From assembly GCA_903834925.1 (NCBI GenBank), contig CAILLA010000090.1, positions 1 to 48,809 of the forward strand: 48,809 bases of DNA, in the 5' to 3' direction. The notes beneath the pieces are model-generated. The model was not told the origin of the DNA and made no database searches. It saw only the letters and a list, made by a program, of their open reading frames with translations. Within the stretch, counting starts at the first letter, position 1, and every line of letters begins with the position of its first letter. The translations under genes and the position numbers were made by a program. Positions 26,302-35,381 of the stretch are shown here, piece by piece. Source of the stretch: an uncultured Schlesneria sp. (GTDB lineage Bacteria; Planctomycetota; Planctomycetia; Planctomycetales; Planctomycetaceae).

Positions 26302-28308
26302 ATGCGGAGGGGATATACGTGGATTGCATGCCTTGGGGTGACCAGCATTAGCCTGGTCATCTGCGGATGCCTGCGCCATGCCACGACACCTCCTGCATCG
26401 ACCGGTGTTGATTCTTTTCACTATTCGCACCTTGCACGTCAGATTGAGGTTCCCGAAGGACGGGACGCGACGAATGATCCATTCACGACGACGCCAAGGC
26501 CGTTGTCGCTGACAACCGTCGAAACGCAGACTTACTACGAGTTATCACTCGAAGAGACGATGCGGCATGCTCTTTCGAATACGAAGATCTTGAAAGATTT
26601 GGGTGCGACAGTTCTTCGAGCACCTGATAGTGCCAAGTCGATCAACGATCCGTCGTTGGTGGAAACAGACGGCCGGTTTGGTGTCGAGGCTGCTTTAAGC
26701 GCCTTCGATGCTCAATTTACGACAAATACGTCGATCGAGCACAATAACCGAGCGGTCAACAACGTCTATTTCGGCGGCGGAACTCGAGTTTTGCGTCAGG
26801 ACTTTACGGTGTCACAGACGCAACTCTCAAAAACAACCGCGACCGGAACCCAGTTCGCTGTTAAGAATTATACCCAATACGATGCGAATAATGCTCCTGG
26901 GAACGAGTTTCCGAGCGCTTTCACGACCTGGTTTGATATCGAAGCCAAGCACCCCTTGTTACAGGGTGCGGGAACCGAATTCAATCGTATTGCCGGCCCA
27001 AATGCCGCTCCCGGATTGGTTTACGGTGTTGTGATTGCTCGAATCAACAGTGATGTTGCACTAGCCGATTTTGAGATTGGTGTCAGGAATTTCATCAGTG
27101 ACGTGGAAAACGCTTACTGGGATTTGTATTACGCTTATCGTGACTTGGATGCAAAAGTGGCGGCGCGGAATGCCGCTTTGGAGACCTGGCGAAAAATCCA
27201 TGCTCAGTTTGAGTTGGGTCGCAAAGGGGCTGAAGCCAGTAAAGAGGCACAAGCTCGCGAGCAATATTATCGTTTCCAAGAAGACGCTCAGAATGCGTTA
27301 AACGGCAAACTGATGGACGGAACTCGAAATGTCAACGGAAGTTCCGGCGGAACATTCCGTGGCAGTGGTGGAGTTTACGTTGCTGAACGACGGTTGCGTT
27401 TACTGATCGGCCTGCCGATCAGTGACGGACGTTTGATCAGACCGAGCGACGAGCCCCTCAAAGCGAAGATCGTTTATAACTGGGAATGCAGCCTGAACGA
27501 AGCTTTGACTCGACGCAGCGAACTTCGTCGACAGAAATGGCAAATTAAGAAGCGCGAAGCTGAACTCGTGGCGAACAAGAATTTCCTTCTGCCTCAGTTA
27601 AATTTGACCGGTCGCTATCGTTGGCGCGGATTTGGACAGGATTTATTCCCCAACGGTGGAACCGGGGAGTTTAACAATGCGGTAGGAAACCTGCTGACTG
27701 GCGATTATCAGGAATGGCAGACGGGTGTCGAATTGTCGTTCCCGATCGGTTTTCGCAGGGCGTACGCGGCAGTGCGTCATGCAGAACTGCAACTTGCCAG
27801 GGAACGCGAATTATTGTTCGAGCAAGAACGTGCGGTCGTTTACGATTTAAGTAATTCTTTTGCAGAAGTCGAACGAGCATATGCACTGCACGAGACGAAC
27901 CTCAATCGCCGAAATGCTGCGGCGGATCAGGTTTCGGCGGTACAGGTTGCCCTTGACGTTGGAGATGCGTCGCTTGATTCATTGCTCGATGCACAGCGTC
28001 GCCTGGCCGATTCAGAATCAGCGTACTATCGAACACTGGTTGAATATCAGCTTGCGGTGAAAAACGTGCAACTGGAAAAGGGAACTTTACTCGACTACAA
28101 CGAAATCAGCCTGAACGAAGGGCCTTGGCCTGAAAAGGCTTACAGCGATGCTGAAGATCGTGAGTCGCATCGATCGCAACCGATTCCTTCGCCACATCCG
28201 TGGACACGTGGTCCGATCGTCAGCGAGGGGGTTTTCCCGCAGGGGGCATCGGTATTGAGCCCTCTTGAACCGGAGCTGCCGCCACAGCCACCTCTACCGC
28301 CGCAATAA
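26302..28308 (+). CDS. TolC-family outer membrane efflux lipoprotein
   Basis: 668 residues from the ATG at 26302, chosen because AAGGA lies about eight bases upstream and it gives a compact lipoprotein signal, MRRGYTWIACLGVTSISLVI followed by Cys-Gly-Cys (lipidation at Cys21 or Cys23). The ORF extends upstream to 26236. The mature protein has the TolC/OEP pattern of two long-helix repeats: VENAYWDLYYAYRDLDAKVAA in the first, YDLSNSFAEVERAYALHETN and LDSLLDAQRRLADSESAYYR in the second. The C-terminus is Pro-rich. Such proteins form the outer-membrane channel of RND, ABC or MFS exporters; no inner-membrane partner is adjacent. Longer than standard OEP (about 450-500), with extra loops near 140-240. 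Confidence 0.88.
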   Translation: MRRGYTWIACLGVTSISLVICGCLRHATTPPASTGVDSFHYSHLARQIEVPEGRDATNDPFTTTPRPLSLTTVETQTYYELSLEETMRHALSNTKILKDLGATVLRAPDSAKSINDPSLVETDGRFGVEAALSAFDAQFTTNTSIEHNNRAVNNVYFGGGTRVLRQDFTVSQTQLSKTTATGTQFAVKNYTQYDANNAPGNEFPSAFTTWFDIEAKHPLLQGAGTEFNRIAGPNAAPGLVYGVVIARINSDVALADFEIGVRNFISDVENAYWDLYYAYRDLDAKVAARNAALETWRKIHAQFELGRKGAEASKEAQAREQYYRFQEDAQNALNGKLMDGTRNVNGSSGGTFRGSGGVYVAERRLRLLIGLPISDGRLIRPSDEPLKAKIVYNWECSLNEALTRRSELRRQKWQIKKREAELVANKNFLLPQLNLTGRYRWRGFGQDLFPNGGTGEFNNAVGNLLTGDYQEWQTGVELSFPIGFRRAYAAVRHAELQLARERELLFEQERAVVYDLSNSFAEVERAYALHETNLNRRNAAADQVSAVQVALDVGDASLDSLLDAQRRLADSESAYYRTLVEYQLAVKNVQLEKGTLLDYNEISLNEGPWPEKAYSDAEDRESHRSQPIPSPHPWTRGPIVSEGVFPQGASVLSPLEPELPPQPPLPPQ

Positions 28309-28470
28309 TTCGCGCGATAACCTTGCGATTTCTGCTGGAATCGACCACAATCTTGCCCCGCGCCGATCTGGCGCGAATCTGGACGTTCTGCGACGGGCTG
28401 CTTTGTCATGCTTCGTGCAAATTGTTGGTCGTCAAAATTTGTTGGTTTGTAGTTGTGAAGGGGATTCAGC

Positions 28471-28737
28471 ATGGCACATAAGAAGGGGCAAGGCTCCAGC
28501 CGCAACGGTCGTGATTCAAAGGCCAAACGACTTGGCGTGAAAAAATTTGGTGGTCAGGCTGTTATTCCTGGCAACATTTTGATTCGTCAAAATGGAACGA
28601 AGTGGCATCCGGGAAAGGGTGTTGGAATCGGACGTGACTACACGTTATTCGCCTTGGTTGGCGGAACGATTTTCTTCGATCAAGAAGGACGTCGAATCAA
28701 CGTCAAGCCAGCAGAAGCGGCAGCGGAAACAAACTGA
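28471..28737 (+). CDS. rpmA: 50S ribosomal protein L27
   Basis: 88 residues, the normal length. [20 protein letters not shown] is the highly conserved L27 start, whose tail reaches the peptidyl-transferase centre. It continues with LGVKKFGGQ and [27 protein letters not shown]. No N-terminal extension of the type that is cleaved in Firmicutes. GAAGGGG lies seven bases before the ATG. L27 is usually the second gene of an rplU-rpmA operon; here rplU is not upstream, where a TolC-like gene ends 162 bp away, so it probably has its own promoter. A strong hairpin follows. Confidence 0.97.
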   Translation: MAHKKGQGSSRNGRDSKAKRLGVKKFGGQAVIPGNILIRQNGTKWHPGKGVGIGRDYTLFALVGGTIFFDQEGRRINVKPAEAAAETN

Positions 28738-28772
28738 GATCCAGTCTTAATCTGGTTATTCTTATATAATCG

Positions 28773-28809
28773 AAAGCTCTCGATCGAAAAATTTCGTTCG
28801 AGAGCTTTT
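28773..28809 (+). terminator. Bidirectional intrinsic terminator
   Basis: AAAGCTCTCGA pairs with TCGAGAGCTTT across a short AT-rich loop, followed by a run of T on the plus strand and flanked by A/T on both sides. It lies between the convergent rpmA and solute-binding lipoprotein genes and can end both transcripts. Confidence 0.85.
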
Positions 28810-28819
28810 CCTATTTCGG

Positions 28820-30358
28820 TTATTTTGTTGCCCGAGGCGACAGGCCGAGTCCCTGGCGATAGGAATCCCGGACGGCATCAGCCCCAAGTCGTTCGACGAT
28901 CAGTTCAAATGCTTGTTGCATCGCGTTGGATGTCTGCTCAGAATCGGCCTCACCTCGAATCAACGGCTCGAGCGCAGCAGCAGCGGCTTGACGAAATTCC
29001 TCTGCTCCGATCAAAGGTAATTCGAAAACGAGCTGCATATCTCGCAACGATTGTGAGATGGCATCCGCATACTGACTTGCCTCTTCTGATGAAAGTTCCG
29101 GCCCAAACCAACTCGCGGCTAATTCCAACTGCGATTCCCGGCAGGGACCTTTGGGGAGAGCGGCAAATGCTTGGTCGAACATTAGCGGTTCGTCCAAGTT
29201 GATTAGAAAGTTTATCGCAGTATCTTTTGACCACCGATGGGGTGGTAGCCTTACTCCGACAGCAAGCCCGGCGAACCCGCACAAGGCGGGAGCATGAACT
29301 GTCCCAACGGGGATGTTATCCCATTTGCTCGAGTTTCGATTGAAAACTCTTCGCGACCCTGGAAGTCGGCAGACGCCGATTTCGATTCCATCAATCCTTT
29401 GTGTTTTTGAACTATCGTTCGAAGGGAAACCTGCGATGAGTTCGGAACTCAGTGGTTCAAACGTCAATGCCATGGCCGCCTTTCCGGTCAGCAGCATTTG
29501 GCGACAATCCGCCGGGGAATACGTTGAAACTTCCGGAGGAAGTTTGCTCCACGTGCGTCGGGCCGTTTCGATTGCCTCAACAAATCCTGGCGAATTCAAC
29601 GTCGGCTTTGCTGTATCGATGTCGAACCAGACCGAGTAGTTTTCCGGGTGTTTACAGAAGGCGAGCGATTTCGCAAAGAATGTTGTTGCCCGGAACTCGG
29701 GAGACAGAGGTTCGACCGCTGTCAGTCCGGGTGCCCAAGTGTCTAATGATTCGATCAGTTCCCGGTAATCGGCCCACGTTTCCGGCGGTTTGCGACGAGC
29801 GGAACGGAGCAGATCACGCCGGTAATAGCAGACAAGAACCGGTACAGACACCGGAATAGCCTTGAATTTTCGGTCTCGCGAAAGAGCCCGTTCGCGAAGT
29901 CCTTTGAAGATGTCGCGTGAACCAAGCTGAGATTCGTATAATGACAGTGGTGTCAAATGCGTTTCGAAACTGCAAAAATCGCGAAGCGGGAAAAGCACCA
30001 ACTGCCCACCCGAATCCGATTTCACCGGCGGCTGGGTTAAAAATGTGTCCTTGTCGTCAAATTCGACAAATTTTGTCGAATCTCCCGACTGCGAGGACCA
30101 TTCCTGAAGCATCGCTTCCCAGTAGACCGGCAAGTTCAATGATTTCGGCGCGAAAACTTCTAACTCTTCGCCTCGAACTGGCGGCCTGACTGGTTTCGGG
30201 CTTGTCTTGTCCTTTGATGAAGGGCAACCAGCCAGTAACAAACCGAGAAGACTTGAAAATACGGTGACGAAAAAAAGACCTTGCTGACAAATCTGGGGCT
30301 TTTTTTTCTCAATTCGAGAATTGTCGGTTTCTAGTTGATCGTCTGAAGCATCATTCAT
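28820..30358 (-). CDS. Solute-binding-protein-like lipoprotein (ABC sugar type fold)
   Basis: 512 residues from the ATG at 30356-30358; the frame continues to a TTG at 30496, but that leader is low-complexity and unlikely. A basic n-region (EKKKPQ) is followed by GLFFVTVFSSLLGLLLAGC, a lipoprotein signal with Cys45. The body has traits of bacterial extracellular solute-binding proteins: KAIPVSVPVLVCYYRRDLL, PPETWADYRELIESL, CRQMLLTGKAAMALTFEPL and the late hinge region. No permease or ATPase is adjacent, so an orphan binding protein or a repurposed one is likely. Some planctomycete genomes carry such orphans. Ligand unknown. No clear ribosome site. Confidence 0.72.
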   Translation of the reverse strand: MNDASDDQLETDNSRIEKKKPQICQQGLFFVTVFSSLLGLLLAGCPSSKDKTSPKPVRPPVRGEELEVFAPKSLNLPVYWEAMLQEWSSQSGDSTKFVEFDDKDTFLTQPPVKSDSGGQLVLFPLRDFCSFETHLTPLSLYESQLGSRDIFKGLRERALSRDRKFKAIPVSVPVLVCYYRRDLLRSARRKPPETWADYRELIESLDTWAPGLTAVEPLSPEFRATTFFAKSLAFCKHPENYSVWFDIDTAKPTLNSPGFVEAIETARRTWSKLPPEVSTYSPADCRQMLLTGKAAMALTFEPLSSELIAGFPSNDSSKTQRIDGIEIGVCRLPGSRRVFNRNSSKWDNIPVGTVHAPALCGFAGLAVGVRLPPHRWSKDTAINFLINLDEPLMFDQAFAALPKGPCRESQLELAASWFGPELSSEEASQYADAISQSLRDMQLVFELPLIGAEEFRQAAAAALEPLIRGEADSEQTSNAMQQAFELIVERLGADAVRDSYRQGLGLSPRATK

Positions 30359-30909
30359 CCGTTTAACTTTCACAATCTGTCTTTTTGCGGCTTCCTTCGT
30401 CGCTTTGCCATCATCCGGGGAATGTACGTCTGCTCGATCTGGATTGTGGGAACTTGAGTTTGACGTTGCAGGGCCTGATTTTCGCCAGACTGTCAAACCG
30501 GCCTCGTTACTTCATCGGAATTTTGTCGACATCGGAAACGGGCGGCATGCTTGGCAGAACCGGAACATTGAGCAGCATCCGTCACAGATTGGCGTGCGGC
30601 CCAGATTGCAACCAGTTTTCCCCAACAACGCAATCGTCGGCTGCCGACAGAGATGGATGAGTCTGCGTAGAGAATGGAATTGCGCGCCAAGGTCGGGTCG
30701 GAACGAGTCTGCCGTTTTTGAGGAATCAACGGATTTCGTAAAAAAGGCGAGAAAAAAGGAATAGGAAGTTCCTGGGTAGAAACTGCTTGACTCGCGTAAA
30801 GCGCCTCATACACTGATAACTGACAACGATTATGTTCAAATCGCCTGATGCCTTCGTCGTCGAGTTGTCGCCTGTTCAACATCGTACGGTTCTCGCCTAA
30901 GGGAAAGCC
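30359..30909. other. 551-bp divergent spacer
   Basis: Separates the solute-binding lipoprotein gene (minus) from the coiled-coil membrane protein gene (plus). A 119-codon plus frame at 30405-30764 shows no family resemblance and I do not call it. A candidate promoter for the plus-strand gene is listed separately. Confidence 0.4.
30787..30814 (+). promoter_or_regulatory. Candidate sigma70-type promoter
   Basis: TTGACT (30787-30792), a 16-base spacer, and TACACT (30809-30814). It sits about 95 bp before the coiled-coil protein start. Boxes match the consensus at five and four of six positions. Confidence 0.35.
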
Positions 30910-32439
30910 ATGGCCGCCGCCGCCAACAAACCTGGTGCTATTCATTACTCGCTGATTCTGTTCGTGATGCTCTCGGTCATCCTGGGAATCACGACCTACA
31001 TGTTCTACAGCGAATCGAATAACAAGAACGCCGAGATGGCGAAATTGAATGACGACAACCAGAAGGCGAATAAACTCTACAAGACGATGGAGGATCAGAT
31101 TCAGTCATTGAAAAACAAGATCGGAATCAAGTTCGACCAGGTCGAAGATCTAAACAATCCGCAAAATCAGGCCACCGTGGTTAAAGGACTTGAGACCGAA
31201 TTGCAAACGAATGGTAAAGACGTCGCCGCTGCGACGGTTTTTGAATCGTTGCGAAAGCTTCGAGAAGCCCTGGATGCCGCATCGGCAGATCGCGACTCCA
31301 AAGCCGCAAAGGTCGCGTCGCTGGAAAAAGAAGTTCTGGCACTGCGAAATCAATATCAATCGCAAGTTGATAATTACAGCCAACAAACCAAAGACGCTGA
31401 ACGTGATAAGTTAGCTGTGATTGGTGATCGCGATGAAAAGGTGAACGCGAAGATTCAGGAAATCGCATCCATCAAGGCCAAGCTTAACGCTGCCGTTGAT
31501 GAACGCGATCAGGAAAGAGAATCGCGAGAAAAAGAACGGAAAGATCTCAACAGTAAGATTGCAGGTTTGGAGATTCGGATCGACATTCTGAAGGATAAGA
31601 TCGACAACCTGGAAAAATTGAGCTTTGAAGCCGCCGACGGTGTGATTCGTCGCGTTGAACACAACACAAACACGGTCTGGATTAACCTCGGAGACGCAGA
31701 TTTTCTCAAACCACGAATGACATTCAGTGTCTATGCCAAAGAAAACCTGGGTGTCGGGCGCGGTGCTGAAGACATCAAAGGCAAGATCGAAGTGACTCGA
31801 ATCCTTGAACCACACATGGCTGAGGCCCGGGTCATTGAAGAAGACCTGTACCGACCAATGGTTTCGGGAGATTTGATTTATACACCCATCTGGAGTCCCG
31901 GTCTGATCGAAAAGATTTCCGTGATTGGTGCGATTGATTTGGACGGCGACGGACGAAGTGATCGCGAACAATTCCATCAAATGATGGCGGTCGCCGGCTG
32001 TGTGATTGATAACGAAGTCGATGACAACGGTGATCGGACACCGGAAACCGGAAAAATTACGGTCCAAACACGCTTTCTCGTAAAAGGCGACGTTCCTGAA
32101 CTGCCCGATGTCACGGGTGAAGAAGCGAAGGCCAAGGTCAAGAAAATCCAAAATCACTTGACCGACATGCAGAAAGAAGCCCGTTCCAACGGGGTTCGCG
32201 TGATCAAGATGAATGACTTCCTGGCGTACATTGGTTACCACACCAAACGACGTACATTCCTGCCAGGTCAAAATCGTCCTTGGAATCTCAAGGCAGGCTC
32301 CGCCAGTGAATCGACGCGCGAGTCTGCAGGCGACCGGTCATCAAACGGTAACGTTTCGGGAGCCTACTCCAAAGGTCGTCAAACACCACAGAATCAATCA
32401 GACGGTCAAAACAGCAAGGTGTTTGGTGGCAACAAATAG
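30910..32439 (+). CDS. Membrane-anchored coiled-coil protein with calcium-loop-like motif
   Basis: 509 residues, not assigned to a named family. One membrane helix at about 13-33 (YSLILFVMLSVILGITTYMF). A long, strongly charged coiled coil follows (about 34-235), full of Lys/Glu/Asp/Gln heptads. A globular C-terminal domain (about 236-430) starts at GVIRRVEHNTNTVWINLG. Near residue 342 is IDLDGDGRSDREQF, a typical DxDGDG calcium loop, and shortly after DNEVDDNGD. The C-terminal 60 residues are a Ser/Gly/Asn/Gln-rich tail. The layout recalls periplasm-spanning tether or cell-division proteins, but that is conjecture. AGGGAAA precedes the ATG. A strong terminator follows, so it is probably a single-gene unit. 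Confidence 0.8.
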   Translation: MAAAANKPGAIHYSLILFVMLSVILGITTYMFYSESNNKNAEMAKLNDDNQKANKLYKTMEDQIQSLKNKIGIKFDQVEDLNNPQNQATVVKGLETELQTNGKDVAAATVFESLRKLREALDAASADRDSKAAKVASLEKEVLALRNQYQSQVDNYSQQTKDAERDKLAVIGDRDEKVNAKIQEIASIKAKLNAAVDERDQERESREKERKDLNSKIAGLEIRIDILKDKIDNLEKLSFEAADGVIRRVEHNTNTVWINLGDADFLKPRMTFSVYAKENLGVGRGAEDIKGKIEVTRILEPHMAEARVIEEDLYRPMVSGDLIYTPIWSPGLIEKISVIGAIDLDGDGRSDREQFHQMMAVAGCVIDNEVDDNGDRTPETGKITVQTRFLVKGDVPELPDVTGEEAKAKVKKIQNHLTDMQKEARSNGVRVIKMNDFLAYIGYHTKRRTFLPGQNRPWNLKAGSASESTRESAGDRSSNGNVSGAYSKGRQTPQNQSDGQNSKVFGGNK

Positions 32440-32478
32440 CTGAATAATCATAAAATTGATGTTCGTCAATGAAAATGA

Positions 32479-32509
32479 GGCCCGGTTGTCGCTACAGCCG
32501 GGTCTTTTT
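32479..32509 (+). terminator. Intrinsic terminator
   Basis: GGCCCGGTTGT pairs with ACAGCCGGGTC (G-U allowed) around a CGCT loop, followed by TTTTT. It lies 40 bp past the coiled-coil gene. Confidence 0.85.
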
Positions 32510-32578
32510 GTTTGACAACTCATTCAATTTCAATGTGATTTTCAATCCCTTTCGCCGGGCAACTTGAAAGAAGGTTTA

Positions 32579-33643
32579 ATGGCATCAACGATTCGAATCG
32601 CCGTGATTGCAGGGGATGGGATCGGTCCAGAAGTCACTGTGCATGCAGTTCAAGTTGCGGACGCTGCTGCCACCCGATCGGGCATTCAACTTGAATGGAC
32701 CCATTTTCCGTGGGGAACGAATTATTATTTTCAACATGGTCAAATGGCTCCCTTGGATTTCATTGATCAGTTGTCCCAATTCGACTCGATTCTCTTGGGT
32801 GCCGTAGGACATCCAAAAGTACAGGACCATATCACGTTGAATGGCCTGCTACTTCCGATTCGTCGGCGATTTGATCAGTGTGTTTGTTTGCGTCCCGCTT
32901 ATCTGTTTGAAGGGGTTGAGAGCCCGCTTCGAAACAAAGCGCCCGGTACGATCGATATGCTCGTTTTCCGTGAGAACACGGAAGGGGAATACGCCAATGT
33001 TGGTGGGCGGGTATACCAGCATACGGATCATGACATTGCGATTCAGACATCCGTCTTTACGCGACGCGGGTGCGAACGCATCATCCGAGCGGCGTTTGAG
33101 CAAGCGGCGACAAGACCACGTCGCCGAGTCGCTTCGATCACGAAGAGCAATGCGCAGGGATACGGAATGGTGCTGTGGGACGAAGTCTTTGCCGCAGTTG
33201 CCTCAGAATATCCCCAGATTCAGACGGAATCGTTACTTGTTGACCGAGCTGTCATGGAATTCGTCCGTCGCCCGGAATCGTTCGATGTGGTCGTGGCGAG
33301 TAATCTCTTCGGCGATATTCTAACAGATCTCTCGGCAATCATTGTCGGCAGCATGGGACTGGCCGCTAGCGGTAATATTGATCCGACCCGTCGCCATCCG
33401 AGCCTGTTTGAGCCTGTTCACGGATCAGCTCCTGACATTGCCGGCCAGGGACTTGCCAATCCTCTCGCTGCGATTTTATCGGCAGGGATGATGCTTGGGC
33501 ATCTTGGCTTTGATGCTTCGTCGGCATCGATTCATGCGGCGGTTTCGGAGCTTTTGCGAAATCACGGTCCGCGAACGCCGGATTTGGGCGGAGCAGCAAC
33601 CACGGGTCAGGTCGGGCGAGCGGTGCTTGAGCTGGTTCGGTAA
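32579..33643 (+). CDS. Isocitrate/isopropylmalate dehydrogenase-family enzyme (tartrate/D-malate dehydrogenase-like)
   Basis: 354 residues from the ATG at 32579, four bases after GAAAGAAGG; a TTG at 32564 is the less likely alternative. The family NAD/metal signature is clear: IAVIAGDGIGPEV at the N-terminus, LLGAVGHP, FRENTEGEYANVGG, SNLFGDILTDLSA with the metal-binding Asp, and the C-terminal FEPVHGSAPDIAGQGLANP. FRENTEGEY with LRPAYLFEG matches the tartrate/D-malate dehydrogenase branch better than LeuB, where the motif is usually VRELTGG. The reaction would be NAD-dependent oxidative decarboxylation of a 2-hydroxy-dicarboxylate. No leucine-biosynthesis neighbours, which also argues against LeuB. 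Confidence 0.85.
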   Translation: MASTIRIAVIAGDGIGPEVTVHAVQVADAAATRSGIQLEWTHFPWGTNYYFQHGQMAPLDFIDQLSQFDSILLGAVGHPKVQDHITLNGLLLPIRRRFDQCVCLRPAYLFEGVESPLRNKAPGTIDMLVFRENTEGEYANVGGRVYQHTDHDIAIQTSVFTRRGCERIIRAAFEQAATRPRRRVASITKSNAQGYGMVLWDEVFAAVASEYPQIQTESLLVDRAVMEFVRRPESFDVVVASNLFGDILTDLSAIIVGSMGLAASGNIDPTRRHPSLFEPVHGSAPDIAGQGLANPLAAILSAGMMLGHLGFDASSASIHAAVSELLRNHGPRTPDLGGAATTGQVGRAVLELVR

Positions 33644-33692
33644 ATAAAAACTGTTTGTGATGGTGCGCGCTTTGTCAGCGCGAAAGTTTCGT

Positions 33693-33789
33693 GTGCCACT
33701 TTGTGACCGTCTTCGGTCACCCAGTGCTCTTCAATTGCCTCGAAAAAAGAGAAGACACTTCGTCTCCGAAAACTCCGATGCAGTGGCAC
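33693..33789. repeat. Bipartite hairpin repeat, upstream of the TauE gene
   Basis: GTGCCACT at the left end and CAGTGGCAC at the right end bracket two hairpins. The left one pairs TGACCG with CGGTCA around TCTT and ends in CAGTGCTCTT. The right one is a decayed relative of the ATCGGAG stem seen at 40662. It lies in the 231-bp spacer after the dehydrogenase-family gene. Confidence 0.8.
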
Positions 33790-33874
33790 ACGACCCGAGC
33801 GTTACGTCTCGACAACGCATAAGTGCGGTTCTTTGACGGTTTCTATAAAGGGCAATTCCAAGTAATATTCCCGC

Positions 33875-34669
33875 ATGATCGCTCAATTTATTTTCTTGTG
33901 TAGTGCCGCATTTGTTGCAGGGGCCATCAATTCGGTGGCTGGTGGCGGTACGTTGTTAACGTTTCCCGCATTGACCTGGATTCTTGGTTCTTCGGAAGCA
34001 GCGGCGGTCATCGCGAATGCGACAAGTACGTTTTCGCTGTTTCCCGGTTCTCTCGCGGCAACGTGGGGTTACCGGCGCGAGATGTCCGGTCAAGGGCGCT
34101 GGATTCTTCCCCTGATCATCCCTTCGTTGATTGGTAGCCTGGTCGGAACGTTGCTGGTTGTGACACAGCCTGAAAAGATCTTTCAACAAATGGTTCCCTG
34201 GCTGATCCTGGCCGCATCCGCACTGTTTCTGCTCCAACCAGCGATTACAAAATGGACCGGGATTGGGCACCCGCACGCTCAGCCATCGAAAGCGACGCTG
34301 GTCGGAATCATTAGTTTTCAGTTTTTGATCGCCTTGTACGGAGGATACTTCGGTGCCGGGATCGGCATTTTGATGCTCAGTTCGCTGGCGCTGATGGGGT
34401 TGGGAGATATCCACCGCATGAATGCTCTGAAAAGCTTGCTGGCCTCGGCCATTAACGGTGTCTCAGTTTTGATTTTTATGATTTATGGCCGAGTCGACTG
34501 GCACTACGGTGGTCCAATGCTTGTGGCTGGTATTGCCGGAGGATTTGTCGGTGCCAGTGTTTCTCGAAAACTCGATAAAAACGTCGTTCGATGGGTCGTG
34601 ATTGCCATCGGCTTTGGACTTGCCACGTACTATTTCACTCGCGTCTACGCACCGAGTCGTGTGGGTTAA
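33875..34669 (+). CDS. TauE/SafE-family membrane permease
   Basis: 264 residues with about eight hydrophobic segments. The first, FIFLCSAAFVAGAINSVAGGG, carries the conserved G-x-x-N-S-x-x-G-G-G of TauE/SafE (DUF81) proteins, followed by LLTFPALTWILG. The second repeat has YGGYFGAGIGILMLSSLALMG and LASAINGVSVLIF, equally characteristic. Members export sulfite, sulfoacetate or other organic anions; the substrate cannot be read from sequence. Weak ribosome site. It ends 10 bp from the convergent LON-domain gene. Confidence 0.9.
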   Translation: MIAQFIFLCSAAFVAGAINSVAGGGTLLTFPALTWILGSSEAAAVIANATSTFSLFPGSLAATWGYRREMSGQGRWILPLIIPSLIGSLVGTLLVVTQPEKIFQQMVPWLILAASALFLLQPAITKWTGIGHPHAQPSKATLVGIISFQFLIALYGGYFGAGIGILMLSSLALMGLGDIHRMNALKSLLASAINGVSVLIFMIYGRVDWHYGGPMLVAGIAGGFVGASVSRKLDKNVVRWVVIAIGFGLATYYFTRVYAPSRVG

Positions 34670-34679
34670 GAAGTTGAAA

Positions 34680-35381
34680 TCAATTTTCGCTGAACTTGGG
34701 CGGGAATTTTTGTTTCAGGTTGGTTGTCGAACCTTTGACCGCGTTCTGTAGAAATTCCAACAACTTCTGGCTGCGAGCATCAACATCGAGCTCATTTTGA
34801 AATTGCTGAGATAACTCGGGTGGTAACGAAAGGGAGCCGAGCAGAAGATCACAAACCGTCCCTAAAGGGAGGTCTGACACGGCTTGAAGAAACAGTTTTT
34901 GAAGCTTGATTTCGGGGAACAGTTTCCCAAACAGGCTGGCGAGTTCTTCAGCCCGGTCATGGCGACTGAATTGAGGTTGTTCGTTCATGAAATCGCGACA
35001 AAGTTCGAGCTGACCCAAGCGGTAGGGCAAATCGACTTTTTGCTCGCCGAGCAATTTTGCGCGAGCCAACCCACGCAGGACGAGATAGTAGCGTCCATCG
35101 TCCAGCTTCTCATGAGCAATAATTTTGCCAAGTCCCACGATGCTATGGATTGGGGGAATCTTGCTGGAGGGGAGCAAATCCCAGCCCGGACGGAGTAAAC
35201 TCATGGCGATCAATCGCTCTCCATCCAGTGCATCCGCTGTCATTTTACGATAGCGAGGTTCAAAGATATGCAGCGGCAACAGGGCCTGCGGAAACAGTAC
35301 AACATTCGGCAATGGAAATAACGGTGCCAATCCCGAAAAATCCTTTAAATCAACGTCAAGCTCGGTCGATGCGTCGTCCAT
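34680..35381 (-). CDS. LON substrate-binding-domain protein
   Basis: 233 residues. LFPLPNVVLFPQALLPLHIFEPRYR near the N-terminus is the signature of the LON N-terminal (PUA-like) domain, continued by GLGKIIAHEKLDDGRYYLVLRGLAR. No AAA ATPase or protease part follows, so it is the stand-alone bacterial form of unknown function. Its ATG overlaps the stop of the upstream DUF309 gene (TGATG, one shared base), so the two are translationally coupled. Confidence 0.9.
   Translation of the reverse strand: MDDASTELDVDLKDFSGLAPLFPLPNVVLFPQALLPLHIFEPRYRKMTADALDGERLIAMSLLRPGWDLLPSSKIPPIHSIVGLGKIIAHEKLDDGRYYLVLRGLARAKLLGEQKVDLPYRLGQLELCRDFMNEQPQFSRHDRAEELASLFGKLFPEIKLQKLFLQAVSDLPLGTVCDLLLGSLSLPPELSQQFQNELDVDARSQKLLEFLQNAVKGSTTNLKQKFPPKFSEN

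Noticed and set aside
30405-30764. 119-codon plus-strand ORF in the divergent spacer
   Set aside because: No ribosome site or recognisable family, overlaps the leader of the opposite gene, and its composition is not protein-like.
31411-32271. 286-codon minus-strand ORF
   Set aside because: It is fully antisense to the coiled-coil membrane protein gene, has no ribosome site or family motif, and is explained by the codon bias of the plus-strand gene.
32579-33643. Calling the dehydrogenase LeuB or isocitrate dehydrogenase
   Set aside because: FRENTEGEY and the lack of leu or TCA neighbours fit the tartrate/D-malate branch better, so no gene symbol is given.
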